58,622 nt of DNA from an uncultured Actinomycetes bacterium (GCA_903920865.1 CAIXNN010000060.1:1-58622), one strand, 5' to 3'. Shown: positions 45,390 through 54,455, counted from the stretch's first letter. The notes: a model not told the origin generated them from the letters alone. Numbers and translations: made by a program.

Positions 45390-45535
45390 GAGCACCCGGT
45401 TGGGCTAGTGACAGGCGTGGTTGTGCTCAAAATCGAAGTGAATGCCACCTCTTGGGCACCATCAGTCACTCCATTCCCACGATTGCCTCAGGCTGTGCAC
45501 AAGGGTTATCCCGCGCAGGCTTGAGCCGCCATGGG

Positions 45536-46195
45536 CTAGCGCGTATTAGGAGCTGTGTCGGGGTTGGACACATTAGGGGCGCCGACACGTCCGGGCGTGG
45601 ACAGGTCATTGGTTAGGCCTGCGACTCGAACATTGGCCTGGTCCCAGGAGCCGTAGCGTGGTGAGACAAATACGCCGACAGTGGCGGCGACTTTGCCCAA
45701 CGCCTTACTTAACGCCGCGCTCTGCGCAGCAGGTGTTCCCTTCGGTAACAAAGCGGCCTTGATCTTTTGTTGAGTCAAATAGGTTCGCGTGAATGTGTTC
45801 AGCTGGCTTGGGACAACCCAAGTTCCTTGTTGAACGGCAAATTGTTGGGCGAACAGCTCAGGCGAAACGCCGCTTTGTTGCGCAACGCTGGCCAGAAACT
45901 TGTCCACCTGCGCATCGGTGACAGAAATCTTCAAAGACTGCGCAACCCTTGCGGTGAGTTGTTCTTCAATCCAGATGGCCACTTGGGATCGATTGACTTG
46001 AGCTCCATCGGGGGCTGCTTTGTCCACTGCTCGGCTGAGGTCATCAACGGTTTGGGACTGCTCTAAGACCGTCTTAATAGCAAGTTTGTTCTCGCCCACG
46101 CGGGCAGCATCGGATGCGTTCAATCCACAGGCGCTGATGCTCACGATGGTCACCAACGAGACCACAACCAGACTTAGAAACTTCTTGCCGCTCAC
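45536..46195 (-). CDS. SurA N-terminal-domain lipoprotein
   Basis: 219 residues with a lipoprotein signal peptide (FLSLVVVSLVTIVSISAC, lipid-modified Cys at residue 23) and a helical SurA-N-like chaperone region (about 35-175). The PPIase domain of SurA/PrsA proteins is absent. Such proteins lie beside mfd in many actinobacteria. GAGAGGG precedes the GTG start. Likely an outer-face folding or wall factor; its activity is unknown. It begins 15 bases after the mfd stop on the same strand, so is probably co-transcribed with mfd. Confidence 0.82.
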   Translation of the reverse strand: MSGKKFLSLVVVSLVTIVSISACGLNASDAARVGENKLAIKTVLEQSQTVDDLSRAVDKAAPDGAQVNRSQVAIWIEEQLTARVAQSLKISVTDAQVDKFLASVAQQSGVSPELFAQQFAVQQGTWVVPSQLNTFTRTYLTQQKIKAALLPKGTPAAQSAALSKALGKVAATVGVFVSPRYGSWDQANVRVAGLTNDLSTPGRVGAPNVSNPDTAPNTR

Positions 46196-46210
46196 AAAAG
46201 CCCTCTCCAG

Positions 46211-49200
46211 TTAGATGATCTCGTTGATCAGGTTACGCACCCATTCAATCAATTCACCATTACGCACCGGTGAACCGCCCACGCGAGCCGTCATGGGCGC
46301 CGGAACAAGAATTGTGCTGGTCGCAGTCTTAACCAAGCTTCCTGGGTAAAGGCGCGCAAGCTTCAGGGCTGCCGATTCCGGCAGGTCGACGGGGCCAATG
46401 CGGATGCTGCGCCCCGATAACTGGATCTCTTGCAATCCCTTCTCAGCGGCCAACATGCGCAACTGCGCTACATCCAACAAACGTTCTAGCTCAGCCGGCA
46501 ACGGACCGAAGCGGTCAAGGATCTCAGTCTTAGTGGCATCTGCCTGATCTTGATTGGTGATGGCCGCAATTTGCTTGTACACCTGAAGTCGAAGCCGCTC
46601 CTGAGACAAGTACTCGTGGGGAATGTTCGCGTCAATGGGAAGTTCCACCCTTACCGGAACAGCTTCTTGGCTCACCTCTCCTCGGAACTCTGCGACAGCT
46701 TCGCCCACCATGCGCACATACAAATCGAAACCAACTCCTGCGATGTGACCGGATTGCTCACCGCCAAGAAGGTTGCCTGCTCCTCGGATCTCAAGATCCT
46801 TCATCGCCACTGCCATGCCGCCACCGAGCTCGGAGTGCTGGGCGATAGTGCTGAGCCGATCATGAGCGGTTTGGGTGAGCGGAAGATCGGCCGGATACAG
46901 GAAGTAGGCATAGGCGCGCTCTCGACCGCGACCAACTCGCCCCCTGAGTTGATGCAACTGGGACAGCCCCAGCCGATCAGCACGCTCAACAATCAAGGTG
47001 TTGGCATTGGCGATATCAAGGCCGCTTTCAACAATGGTGGTGCAGACCAAAACATCAAAGGCGCGCTCCCAAAAATCAACGATGACCTGCTCAAGGGCTA
47101 CCTCGCTCATTTGGCCATGTGCTACCGCAATTCGAGCCTGCGGAACAAGCTCTTGGAGACGAGCCGCCGCCTGATCAATGGACTCAACCCTGTTATGTAG
47201 GAAGAAGACTTGGCCTTCACGGAGCAACTCCCGACGAATTGCGGCTCCAACTTGTCGTTGGTCATAGGCCCCGACATAGGTCAGCACCGGGTGGCGCTCT
47301 TCTGGCGGGGTAGCAATGGTGGACATCTCGCGAATGCCGGTTACTGCCATTTCAAGAGTTCGCGGAATGGGCGTGGCTGACATAGCCAGCACGTCAACAT
47401 CGGCTCGCATTTGCTTTAAATGCTCTTTGTGCTCAACACCAAAGCGCTGCTCTTCGTCAACGATGACCAGCCCTAGGTCTTTGAAGGCAATATCGGAGCC
47501 GAAGAGGCGGTGCGTACCAATGACCACATCAATCGTGCCGTCAGCCAGGCCTACTAAAACTTCGCGTGCCTGCTTGTCCGTTTGGAAACGCGATAGGCCA
47601 GCGACCTTGATGGGAAAGTTTGCGTAGCGATCACTAAAGGTGACGAAATGTTGCTGGGACAGTAGCGTCGTGGGCACGATCACCGCTACCTGCTTGCCGT
47701 CCTGTACGGCTTTAAAGGCGGCCCGAACTGCAATCTCGGTTTTGCCATAGCCCACATCGCCACAGATGAGTCGATCCATCGGGACCGCTCGCTCCATGTC
47801 AGCTTTGACTTCATCGATAGTGGCGAGTTGGTCAGGGGTTTCGTTGTAGACAAAGGCATCTTCAAGTTCGCGCTGCCAGGGCGTGTCCGGGCTGAAGGCA
47901 AATCCAGGAGCTGCCATGCGAGCCGAATACAGGCGAATCAAACCAGCGGCAATTTCCTTGACCGCCTTACGCGCACGGCCCTTGGTCTTGACCCAATCGC
48001 TTCCGCCCATGCGACTGAGTGAAGGCGCCTCACCACCGGAATAACGAGTGATCTGATCAAGTTGATCGGTGGGAACAAAGAGTCGATCCGGTGGACCGCC
48101 ACGCTTATTAGGCGCGTACTCCACGACGAGATATTCGCGCTGAGCGCCTTGGACCGTTCGTGAGACAAGTTCAACATACTTACCCACGCCATGTTGTTCA
48201 TGCACGACGTGATCGCCTGGATTCAACTCAATCAGCTCTACACCGCGGCGTCGCGATGGCATGCGTTGCATGTCTTTTGTTGGCACCCGCTCACCCGACA
48301 AGTCGTTTTGGGTGACGACCATGACTTTTGCTTCGGGCGCCCTGAAACCACTTTCTAGATTGGCAGTGGTCACCGTGACCAAGTGTGGTTGCGCCATCAC
48401 TTCGACTTCGTCCACCAGTCGCGCTGGGACCTCAGCGGCACTGAGGACTTCCACCATGCGTTCGGCGGACCCGTGACCCTCAGTGACCACGACAACTGCC
48501 CAGCCCTGACGTAATTGCGATTTCACATCCGCGAGGAACTCCTGCGCATTCTTTCGATACTGCTGCCCGAACACAACACCGGAATCAAGGTGCGTCAACT
48601 CCGAGAGGGAAGTCAATTCCTCATCAATGCCAAACTCACTTGTGGACCACCAAGGAAAGTGCCCGCCCACTTGTCGGATCTCATCCCACGTGTAAAAACT
48701 TGCCGCGTCTACATCAAGCGGGGTGCTACCACCATCGGCAGCAACCAGCCATGAGGCATTAAGGAACTCCTGACTGGTCTGCAGCAAATCGCTGGCTCGA
48801 GTTTGAACTCGCTCTGGATCGCAAACCAAGACCTGCGAACCTGCGGCCAACACATCAAGCAGGCTCTCCATACCGCTGGTGAGAAGGGGAGCCAGAGATT
48901 CCATTCCCTCAACGGCGATACCTGCTGCGATGCGTTCACAGATGTCGTGCAAGTGCGGATGGGTTTGTGGCACGTTGCGGGCACGCTCACGAACCTCATC
49001 GGTTAAAACCAGTTCACGACAAACCGGCGCCCACAGGAGATCCACCGATGCACGGGGCAGGCTTCGCTGATCCGCAACCGCAAAGCTACGGATCTCTTCA
49101 ACGGTGTCACCCCACAGTTCGGTGCGTAATGGGTGATCCACCGTCGGTGGAAAGACATCAATAATTCCGCCACGGATTGCAAACTCTCCGCGACGTTGAA

Positions 49201-49705
49201 CAAGCTCACTTCGGCTATACCCGGCTAGGACCAGGTCCGCTATGGCCTTGTCAACGTCAATGTCATCGCCCACTGACCAACTCACCGGCTCAAGATCAGC
49301 CAAGCCTTGCACCAAAGGCTGCAGCACTGCGCGCACTGATGCCACGACGACCTTGATCGGCCCATCGGCCTCAGCTGGATGCTTCAACCGTCTCAGGATC
49401 GCTAACCGAGCTCCCACCGTGTCAGCGCGCGGTGACAATCGCTCGTGCGGAAGTGTTTCCCAGGATGGAAATTCCACAACAGTTGATGGTGGTAACAGTT
49501 CCCGTAAAGATTGCGCAAGGTCCTGGGCTTCCCGCGTACTTGAAACCACCACAAGCACCTGACCTGCAACTTTTTGACCCAGCAAGGCAGCAAGGAAAGG
49601 GCGAAGTGCCGCAGGGGCTCGAAGCTGAACAGGTTCAACACTGTCAATAAATCGCTGCACGCCTGGTTGCTGCTTCAGCGCGGTCAGTAATCCGGTCAGT
49701 TTCAT
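46211..49705 (-). CDS. mfd: Transcription-repair coupling factor
   Basis: A 1164-residue translocase that removes stalled RNA polymerase and recruits UvrA. Domains in order: UvrB-like N-terminal region (about 1-400), CarD-like RNA polymerase-interacting domain (about 475-570, NPGDHVVHEQHGVGKYVEL), RecG-like helicase core with Walker A GDVGYGKTE, DEEQRFGVEHKE and SATPIPRTLEMA, and the TRCF C-terminal domain (about 1000-1140). ATG 49705 overlaps the cysQ stop (ATGA), so it is preferred to an in-frame TTG at 49714. The usual downstream mazG gene is not present. Confidence 0.97.
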   Translation of the reverse strand: MKLTGLLTALKQQPGVQRFIDSVEPVQLRAPAALRPFLAALLGQKVAGQVLVVVSSTREAQDLAQSLRELLPPSTVVEFPSWETLPHERLSPRADTVGARLAILRRLKHPAEADGPIKVVVASVRAVLQPLVQGLADLEPVSWSVGDDIDVDKAIADLVLAGYSRSELVQRRGEFAIRGGIIDVFPPTVDHPLRTELWGDTVEEIRSFAVADQRSLPRASVDLLWAPVCRELVLTDEVRERARNVPQTHPHLHDICERIAAGIAVEGMESLAPLLTSGMESLLDVLAAGSQVLVCDPERVQTRASDLLQTSQEFLNASWLVAADGGSTPLDVDAASFYTWDEIRQVGGHFPWWSTSEFGIDEELTSLSELTHLDSGVVFGQQYRKNAQEFLADVKSQLRQGWAVVVVTEGHGSAERMVEVLSAAEVPARLVDEVEVMAQPHLVTVTTANLESGFRAPEAKVMVVTQNDLSGERVPTKDMQRMPSRRRGVELIELNPGDHVVHEQHGVGKYVELVSRTVQGAQREYLVVEYAPNKRGGPPDRLFVPTDQLDQITRYSGGEAPSLSRMGGSDWVKTKGRARKAVKEIAAGLIRLYSARMAAPGFAFSPDTPWQRELEDAFVYNETPDQLATIDEVKADMERAVPMDRLICGDVGYGKTEIAVRAAFKAVQDGKQVAVIVPTTLLSQQHFVTFSDRYANFPIKVAGLSRFQTDKQAREVLVGLADGTIDVVIGTHRLFGSDIAFKDLGLVIVDEEQRFGVEHKEHLKQMRADVDVLAMSATPIPRTLEMAVTGIREMSTIATPPEERHPVLTYVGAYDQRQVGAAIRRELLREGQVFFLHNRVESIDQAAARLQELVPQARIAVAHGQMSEVALEQVIVDFWERAFDVLVCTTIVESGLDIANANTLIVERADRLGLSQLHQLRGRVGRGRERAYAYFLYPADLPLTQTAHDRLSTIAQHSELGGGMAVAMKDLEIRGAGNLLGGEQSGHIAGVGFDLYVRMVGEAVAEFRGEVSQEAVPVRVELPIDANIPHEYLSQERLRLQVYKQIAAITNQDQADATKTEILDRFGPLPAELERLLDVAQLRMLAAEKGLQEIQLSGRSIRIGPVDLPESAALKLARLYPGSLVKTATSTILVPAPMTARVGGSPVRNGELIEWVRNLINEII

Positions 49706-50460
49706 TGCAAGCAAGCCAACAGTTGATCAGCAAACTCGGGACGGCAGATCACAAGATCACCGGTGATGGGTACTTCTTGATTGAACCTCAGTGGAGTGCC
49801 ATCTAGGTGGCTGACGTGCAGCCCATAAGCCAGTGCCACAGCAACGGGGGCAGCCGAATCCCATTCGTTCAGATCAGAATCATGAATGTAGGCATCGACC
49901 TCACCAGTGAGAACCCGAGCCGTCTTAGCGCCGGCTGAGCCCCACAGGACAATCTCGATAGGCATGGACTGGGCAACCTGTTCCAAGATCTGCGGAGTGC
50001 GACTTTGGCTAGCCGCAATACGAATACGCCCGTCCTGGGCGAGGCGTTGACGTGGCGGCAACTGCGCTGGTGAACCAGAGGTGTCAAAGGCCAGCCCTTG
50101 GGCTGGTAAATCCACCGCTGCTGCGATAAATCCCTGCGCAGGCTGATCCCACAAGGCAACGTGCACTGCCCAATCTACTCGCCCGGCGCGGGCATACTCG
50201 CGGGTTCCATCTAATGGGTCAATGATCCACACGCGCTTGGCAACCAATCGAGAGCGATCGTCCTGCGCTTCTTCAGAAAGTACTGAATCATCAGGCCGTT
50301 GGGCTTTAAGTCGCTGCACCACAATTTTTTGGGCTAATTCGTCGGCGGCATCTTTGATTCCTTGGGTATCAAAGGTCTCGAATAATTCATCGCGCGCAGC
50401 AAGAAGGGCTTGACCTACTTCACGAGCAAGCTCTCGTGCTACCTGCACATCCGATGTCAC
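49702..50460 (-). CDS. cysQ: 3'(2'),5'-bisphosphate nucleotidase (CysQ-like, inositol monophosphatase superfamily)
   Basis: Likely dephosphorylates PAP from sulfate assimilation. The 252 residues show the superfamily metal motifs DSVLSEEAQDD, WIIDPLDGTREYARAG and NEWDSAAPVAVALAYG. The REYARG-like segment after the DPLDGT motif favours CysQ over inositol monophosphatase. The start is GTG 50460; a TAGGCT box lies 7 bases before it with no Shine-Dalgarno, so an internal leaderless promoter is possible even though it follows pth by only 14 bases. The end overlaps mfd by 4 bases. Confidence 0.88.
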   Translation of the reverse strand: MTSDVQVARELAREVGQALLAARDELFETFDTQGIKDAADELAQKIVVQRLKAQRPDDSVLSEEAQDDRSRLVAKRVWIIDPLDGTREYARAGRVDWAVHVALWDQPAQGFIAAAVDLPAQGLAFDTSGSPAQLPPRQRLAQDGRIRIAASQSRTPQILEQVAQSMPIEIVLWGSAGAKTARVLTGEVDAYIHDSDLNEWDSAAPVAVALAYGLHVSHLDGTPLRFNQEVPITGDLVICRPEFADQLLACLQ

Positions 50461-50467
50461 GGGATTG

Positions 50468-50473
50468 AGCCTA
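50468..50473 (-). promoter_or_regulatory. -10 box of cysQ-mfd (candidate leaderless promoter)
   Basis: TAGGCT on the minus strand, 7 bases before the cysQ GTG, in the short gap after pth. It would give cysQ-mfd transcription independent of the rplY-pth message. Confidence 0.4.
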
Positions 50474-50474
50474 A

Positions 50475-51047
50475 TCAGTCGCGGGCATTGAAGGTATTTT
50501 GCGCGGCTTCTAAACCATCAGCCATCAGAGCTTCCACCGCATCAGCGGCTCGATCGACAAGAACCTCAACATCCTTGCGCTCACTGGATGCAAAAGGTTT
50601 GAGAACAAAGGCAGCCGGATCCATGCGTCCAGGTGGGCGGCCGATGCCAAAACGAACTCGTAGGAAGTCTCCGCTTCCGGTGGACTGGCGAATGGACTTC
50701 AATCCATTGTGCCCGTTATCTCCCCCACCCAGCTTGAGACGCAATGCGCCAAATTCGATATCTAGTTCATCGTGAATCACGATCACGTTTTCAAGGTCGA
50801 CCTTGTAATAGCCCACCAGAGCGGAAACTGGGCCACCGGATTCGTTCATGTAGGAGCGTGGTTTGGCCAGCACAACACGTTGGCCGGCAAGATGGGTTTC
50901 GGCGACATCCGCACGAGCTTTGTGTGCCTTCCACTTTGAACCGGTCCGGGTCGCCAAGTTCTCAGCAACAAAAAACCCAACATTGTGTCGAGTTTGGGCG
51001 TAGGTCTCACCGGGATTACCAAGGCCAACGATTAACCACGTCGTCAT
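50475..51047 (-). CDS. pth: Peptidyl-tRNA hydrolase
   Basis: Releases tRNA from prematurely dropped peptidyl-tRNA. In 190 residues the motifs are [21 protein letters not shown] with the catalytic His, [44 protein letters not shown] and [23 protein letters not shown] 51047 has GGGAGG 7 bases upstream. It follows rplY by 32 bases; the rplY-pth order is conserved in actinobacteria. Confidence 0.97.
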   Translation of the reverse strand: MTTWLIVGLGNPGETYAQTRHNVGFFVAENLATRTGSKWKAHKARADVAETHLAGQRVVLAKPRSYMNESGGPVSALVGYYKVDLENVIVIHDELDIEFGALRLKLGGGDNGHNGLKSIRQSTGSGDFLRVRFGIGRPPGRMDPAAFVLKPFASSERKDVEVLVDRAADAVEALMADGLEAAQNTFNARD

Positions 51048-51079
51048 GACGTACCTCCCGCCAGTGGAAGCGGTGGAAA

Positions 51080-51679
51080 TTAAGCGTCTGCAACAGGTGC
51101 TGCGTCAACTGCTGCGACCTCAACCGGTGCAGCAGCTTCTTCAGTCTGTGGAGACACGATGTGAACTACCGAGTAGTCAGCATCAGATTCAAGTTCAACG
51201 CCATCTGGCAATTTAAGGTCACCGGCACGCACGTTCGTCCCGATCAGCAAGCCAGCAATGTCAACTTCAATCGATGTGGGGATGCTGGTCGCAAGCGCTC
51301 GCACGGACAAGTTGTCAGCGTGCTCAACAAGGCTGCCTGGCTCAGCTGAACCAAAGGTGACGATGGGAACTTCAACCACGACCTTCTCGCCGGCATTGAC
51401 CACCACAAGGTCAACATGCTCGATGATCTGTCGGAGTGGGTCACGCTGAATCGACTTAGGCAAAGTCAACTGCGACTTTCCGTCAGCTAGTTGAAGTTGG
51501 ATCAAAACATTTTGTTGCTTCAGCGCGCGAGTCAGGTCACGGCCTGGCAAGGTGATGTGAATGGGGTCGGTGCCGTGGCCGTAAATGACCGCAGGGATTT
51601 TGCCGTCACGGCGAATTCGACGGGCGGCACCCTTACCGAATTCATCACGCGGCTGCGCATCGATGCGAACCTCGGACAC
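51080..51679 (-). CDS. rplY: 50S ribosomal protein L25 (general stress protein CTC form)
   Basis: 199 residues: an N-terminal 5S-rRNA-binding L25 domain ([30 protein letters not shown]) and a C-terminal TL5/CTC beta domain (about 100-185), ending in an Ala/Val-rich tail. The start is GTG 51679, fixed by GAGGAGAAGG just upstream; the frame extends to 51721 but that leader is not family-like. It is the first gene of rplY-pth and lies 116 bases downstream of prs. Confidence 0.95.
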   Translation of the reverse strand: MSEVRIDAQPRDEFGKGAARRIRRDGKIPAVIYGHGTDPIHITLPGRDLTRALKQQNVLIQLQLADGKSQLTLPKSIQRDPLRQIIEHVDLVVVNAGEKVVVEVPIVTFGSAEPGSLVEHADNLSVRALATSIPTSIEVDIAGLLIGTNVRAGDLKLPDGVELESDADYSVVHIVSPQTEEAAAPVEVAAVDAAPVADA

Positions 51680-51733
51680 TGACCTTCTCCTCAAATCATT
51701 GTGACAAAAATTTAGAACCAACTAACCCCTTGC

Positions 51734-51748
51734 AAGGTGTCACACCTT
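51734..51748. promoter_or_regulatory. Palindrome AAGGTGT-C-ACACCTT between prs and rplY
   Basis: Perfect 7-base arms around one base, 55 bases before the rplY start and 48 bases past the prs stop. There is no T run directly behind it, so an operator for the rplY operon is more likely than a terminator. A TAAATT that could be a -10 box lies downstream on the minus strand. Confidence 0.45.
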
Positions 51749-51795
51749 ACGCGAGGCCAGTGAGCAGGATTTCTTCGGGTCTAGGCAGGGCGAAA

Positions 51796-52773
51796 TCAGG
51801 AGTGGCCATCAAACAGGCTCGTGACAGAACCTTCGTCAAAGACTTCATGAATAGCGCGGGCAAGCAGCGGGGCGATAGACAAGATGGTGAGCTTGTCAAA
51901 CATTCGCTCAGGCGGGATCGGCAAGGTGTCGGTGATCACCACTTCTGAAATCCGGCTATTGGTCAGCCGTTCAGCGGCCGGGCCGGACAGGACACCGTGA
52001 GTGGAGGTAGCCACCACATCAATGGCGCCGTTCTCGAAAAGCGCGTCAGCTGCTTTGGTGATCGTGCCAGCGGTATCGATCATGTCGTCAACGATGACGC
52101 ACACTCGACCCTTCACATCACCGACGACTTCGAGAACTTTGGCTTCGTTAGGAATGTCTGGATCGCGTCGCTTGTGAATGATGGCCAACGGTGCATCCAA
52201 GATGTCAGTCCAACGCTCGGCCACGCGCACGCGTCCAGCATCTGGTGAAACGACTGTGATGTTGCTGCGGTCATAGCGCTCTTGGACGTGAGCTGCCAGC
52301 AGGGGCAACGCAAACAGGTGGTCAACCGGGCCATCAAAAAAGCCTTGGATCTGGGAGGTGTGCAGATCAACGGACATCAGGCGATTTGCACCAGCGGTCT
52401 TGAAGAGGTCGGCCATCAACCGAGCACTGATGGGCTCGCGGCCGCGGTGCTTCTTGTCCTGACGGGCGTAGGCATAAAACGGAGCGACCACTGTGATGCG
52501 CTTTGCCGATGCACGCTTAAGTGCGTCAACCATCAGCATCTGTTCCATGATCCACTTGTTCACCGGTTCTGTGTGGCTTTGAAGCACAAACGCATCACAG
52601 CCGCGAACGGATTCTTCGAAGCGAACAAAGATTTCGCCGTTGGCAAAGTCATAGGCGCTAGTCGGGACGATTTCTACGCCGAGTTGTTCGGCAACCGCTT
52701 CTGCAAGTGCAGGGTGGGCCCGGCCCGTAAAGAGCATGAGCTTCTTGTGGCCAGTGGTCTTAATGCCGGTCAC
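51796..52773 (-). CDS. prs: Ribose-phosphate diphosphokinase (PRPP synthase)
   Basis: Makes PRPP from ribose 5-phosphate and ATP for nucleotide, histidine and tryptophan synthesis. The 325 residues contain the ATP-binding YDFANGEIFVRFEESVRG, the flexible loop YARQDKKHRGREPIS, VDLHTSQIQGFFDGPVDHL and the PRPP-binding loop VIVDDMIDTAGTI. It is the class I type with the usual regulatory residues. GTG 52773 has GAGAGG 7 bases upstream. It lies downstream of glmU, a conserved actinobacterial order. Confidence 0.97.
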   Translation of the reverse strand: MTGIKTTGHKKLMLFTGRAHPALAEAVAEQLGVEIVPTSAYDFANGEIFVRFEESVRGCDAFVLQSHTEPVNKWIMEQMLMVDALKRASAKRITVVAPFYAYARQDKKHRGREPISARLMADLFKTAGANRLMSVDLHTSQIQGFFDGPVDHLFALPLLAAHVQERYDRSNITVVSPDAGRVRVAERWTDILDAPLAIIHKRRDPDIPNEAKVLEVVGDVKGRVCVIVDDMIDTAGTITKAADALFENGAIDVVATSTHGVLSGPAAERLTNSRISEVVITDTLPIPPERMFDKLTILSIAPLLARAIHEVFDEGSVTSLFDGHS

Positions 52774-52867
52774 TTCATGCCTCTCGCGTTCATTGTCGGG
52801 CGGAACTTGACAGGTCTCAATCCTGCCGGTGAGTCAGCAGGCTAGCCCAGCGGGGTCTGCGTGTTGA

Positions 52868-54337
52868 TCAAGATTGGGAAATATCTGACCCGGTTTGCCC
52901 AGTGTCTTCCCCGGTGGCTTCAGCCCGTTGCGCGGCTTGCGCCGAAGAACTTCCAGGGCGCTTGCGCTGAACCCAACCATTGATGATCCGCTGACGGGCA
53001 CGGGCCACCGCCATCGCTCCTGCCGGGACATCGTCAGTGATCACAGACCCGGCGGCGGTGTAAGCACCGTCTCCAATGGTGACCGGCGCAACCAGCATGG
53101 TGTCGCTTCCGATTCGAACTGAGTCACCGATGATCGTTCGATGTTTGTTCTCGCCATCAAAATTCACAAATACCGTAGCCGCACCAATATTGGTATCCGA
53201 ACCAATCTGCGCATCGCCCACGTAGGAAAGATGCGGAACTTTAGAGCCCTCACCAACGCGGGAGTTCTTAATTTCAACAAACCCACCGACCTTTGCGCCG
53301 CGATCAAGAATGGTTCCCGGCCTTAGATAGGTGTACGGACCCACTGTTGCCTGCGCTCCAATGACGGCAAGTTCACAGGTTGCATCCCTTACATGGGCGT
53401 CTTCGCCAACTTCGGTATCCAGCAGCCACACCCGCGGGCCAACAATGGCGCCAGCACCTACTGAGGTCGCCCCGAGTAGTTGGGTATCGGGTAACAAGAC
53501 CGCCTCTGGGGCAACATCGACGTTGACATCAATCCAAGTGGTGGATGGGTCCTTGATGGTGACTCCAGAGAGCATAAGTTCACGATTTCGCCGGTCGCGG
53601 ATGACTTCACCGGCGTGGGCCAACTGGGCTCGATCGTTAATTCCCAAAATTTCATCGGGGTGAGCCGCTGACACCGCAGACACCCGCAAGGCAGCTGAGC
53701 GCATCAGAGCCACAACATCGGTCAAATATTCCTCACCTTGGGAATTGTCCGTTGTCAGCTGATTCAGGGCTTCACGAAGTGGTCCGGCTGTAAAGGCGTA
53801 CATGCCAGAGTTGACCTCGCGCACTCTCAACTGTCCTTCATCCGCGTCAGATTGTTCAACGATGGACTCCACAGTTCCATCGACGGCTCGAATGACTCGT
53901 CCATACCCGGTGGGGTCTTGAACGGTAGCCGTAAGCACCGTTGCACTGTTTAGTTCACCTTCGTGGGCTTGGCATAACGCCAGCAATGTCTGGGTGGTCA
54001 TCAAGGGGCTATCGCCGGACAGCACAACAATTGTTCCCTCAACGCCCGCGAGGGCATCCAGGGCGATCCGCACGGCATGACCGGTGCCGTTTTGTTCCTC
54101 TTGAACAACGGTGATCACATCGGGGTCAATTTCTGTCAGATGTTCACCCACGAGATCGCGACCGTGACCAACCACGGTGACGATCTGATCGGGATGCAGG
54201 GTGCGGGCAACATGAACAACGTGCCCGAGCAAGGTGCGTCCAGCAAGTGAATGCAAAACCTTTGGCGTGCTCGATCGCATCCGAGTTCCCTCGCCAGCAG
54301 CAAGGATCACCACGGCTGCAGGTCTGGTCTGGCTCAC
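52868..54337 (-). CDS. glmU: Bifunctional UDP-N-acetylglucosamine pyrophosphorylase / glucosamine-1-phosphate acetyltransferase
   Basis: Makes UDP-GlcNAc for peptidoglycan. The 489 residues have an N-terminal nucleotidyltransferase domain (VILAAGEGTRMRSSTPKVLH, then GTGHAV and VLSGDSPLMT) and a C-terminal left-handed beta helix with repeated hexapeptides (about 260-450) including the acetyltransferase segment KVGGFVEIKNSRVGEGSKVPHLSYVGDA. A disordered Ser/Ala/Gln-rich tail follows. The GTG start lies 6 bases after a TAAGGT box and there is no Shine-Dalgarno. Confidence 0.97.
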   Translation of the reverse strand: MSQTRPAAVVILAAGEGTRMRSSTPKVLHSLAGRTLLGHVVHVARTLHPDQIVTVVGHGRDLVGEHLTEIDPDVITVVQEEQNGTGHAVRIALDALAGVEGTIVVLSGDSPLMTTQTLLALCQAHEGELNSATVLTATVQDPTGYGRVIRAVDGTVESIVEQSDADEGQLRVREVNSGMYAFTAGPLREALNQLTTDNSQGEEYLTDVVALMRSAALRVSAVSAAHPDEILGINDRAQLAHAGEVIRDRRNRELMLSGVTIKDPSTTWIDVNVDVAPEAVLLPDTQLLGATSVGAGAIVGPRVWLLDTEVGEDAHVRDATCELAVIGAQATVGPYTYLRPGTILDRGAKVGGFVEIKNSRVGEGSKVPHLSYVGDAQIGSDTNIGAATVFVNFDGENKHRTIIGDSVRIGSDTMLVAPVTIGDGAYTAAGSVITDDVPAGAMAVARARQRIINGWVQRKRPGSSSAQAAQRAEATGEDTGQTGSDISQS

Positions 54338-54343
54338 CTATCC

Positions 54344-54349
54344 ACCTTA
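54344..54349 (-). promoter_or_regulatory. -10 box of glmU (candidate leaderless promoter)
   Basis: TAAGGT on the minus strand, exactly 6 bases before the glmU GTG at 54337. A clear -35 is not seen. Confidence 0.45.
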
Positions 54350-54351
54350 GC

Positions 54352-54377
54352 GAGAATTAACTCAGGTCTGAATTCTC
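54352..54377. repeat. Inverted repeat between tRNA-Gln and glmU
   Basis: GAGAATT and AATTCTC, perfect 7-base arms separated by 12 bases, between the tRNA 3' end and the glmU -10 box. It could be an RNA hairpin at the end of the tRNA transcript (no T run follows) or a binding site in the glmU promoter. Confidence 0.5.
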
Positions 54378-54383
54378 AATGGG

Positions 54384-54455
54384 CTCCCAGACGAGGATTC
54401 GAACCTCGGTTCTCGGCACCAAAGGCCGGTGTCCTGCCAGCTAGACGATCTGGGA
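54384..54455 (-). tRNA. tRNA-Gln (anticodon UUG)
   Basis: Cloverleaf on the minus strand: acceptor UCCCAGA/UCUGGGA, D stem GUCU/GGAC, anticodon loop CUUUGGU (anticodon UUG), T arm CGAGG-UUCGAAU-CCUCG, discriminator G. The anticodon stem has one non-canonical outer pair. CCA is not encoded. A tRNA-Gln beside glmU is common in actinobacteria. Confidence 0.95.

Larger units (their letters stand above)
45205..45535. other. 331-bp non-coding region upstream of the surface protein gene
   Basis: Long for this compact window. It holds the ribosome binding site and an inverted repeat (45228-45248) near the surface protein start, a TTGTCCACA DnaA-like box at 45381-45389 and a TGTGCACAA (reverse-type variant) at 45494-45502. 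No gene, tRNA or known RNA is recognised. It is probably the regulatory region of the surface protein gene. Confidence 0.55.

Noticed and set aside
44948-45616. 222-codon open frame on the + strand
   Set aside because: It lies largely antisense to the Ser/Ala-rich start of the surface protein and runs into non-coding DNA; composition-driven, no family features.
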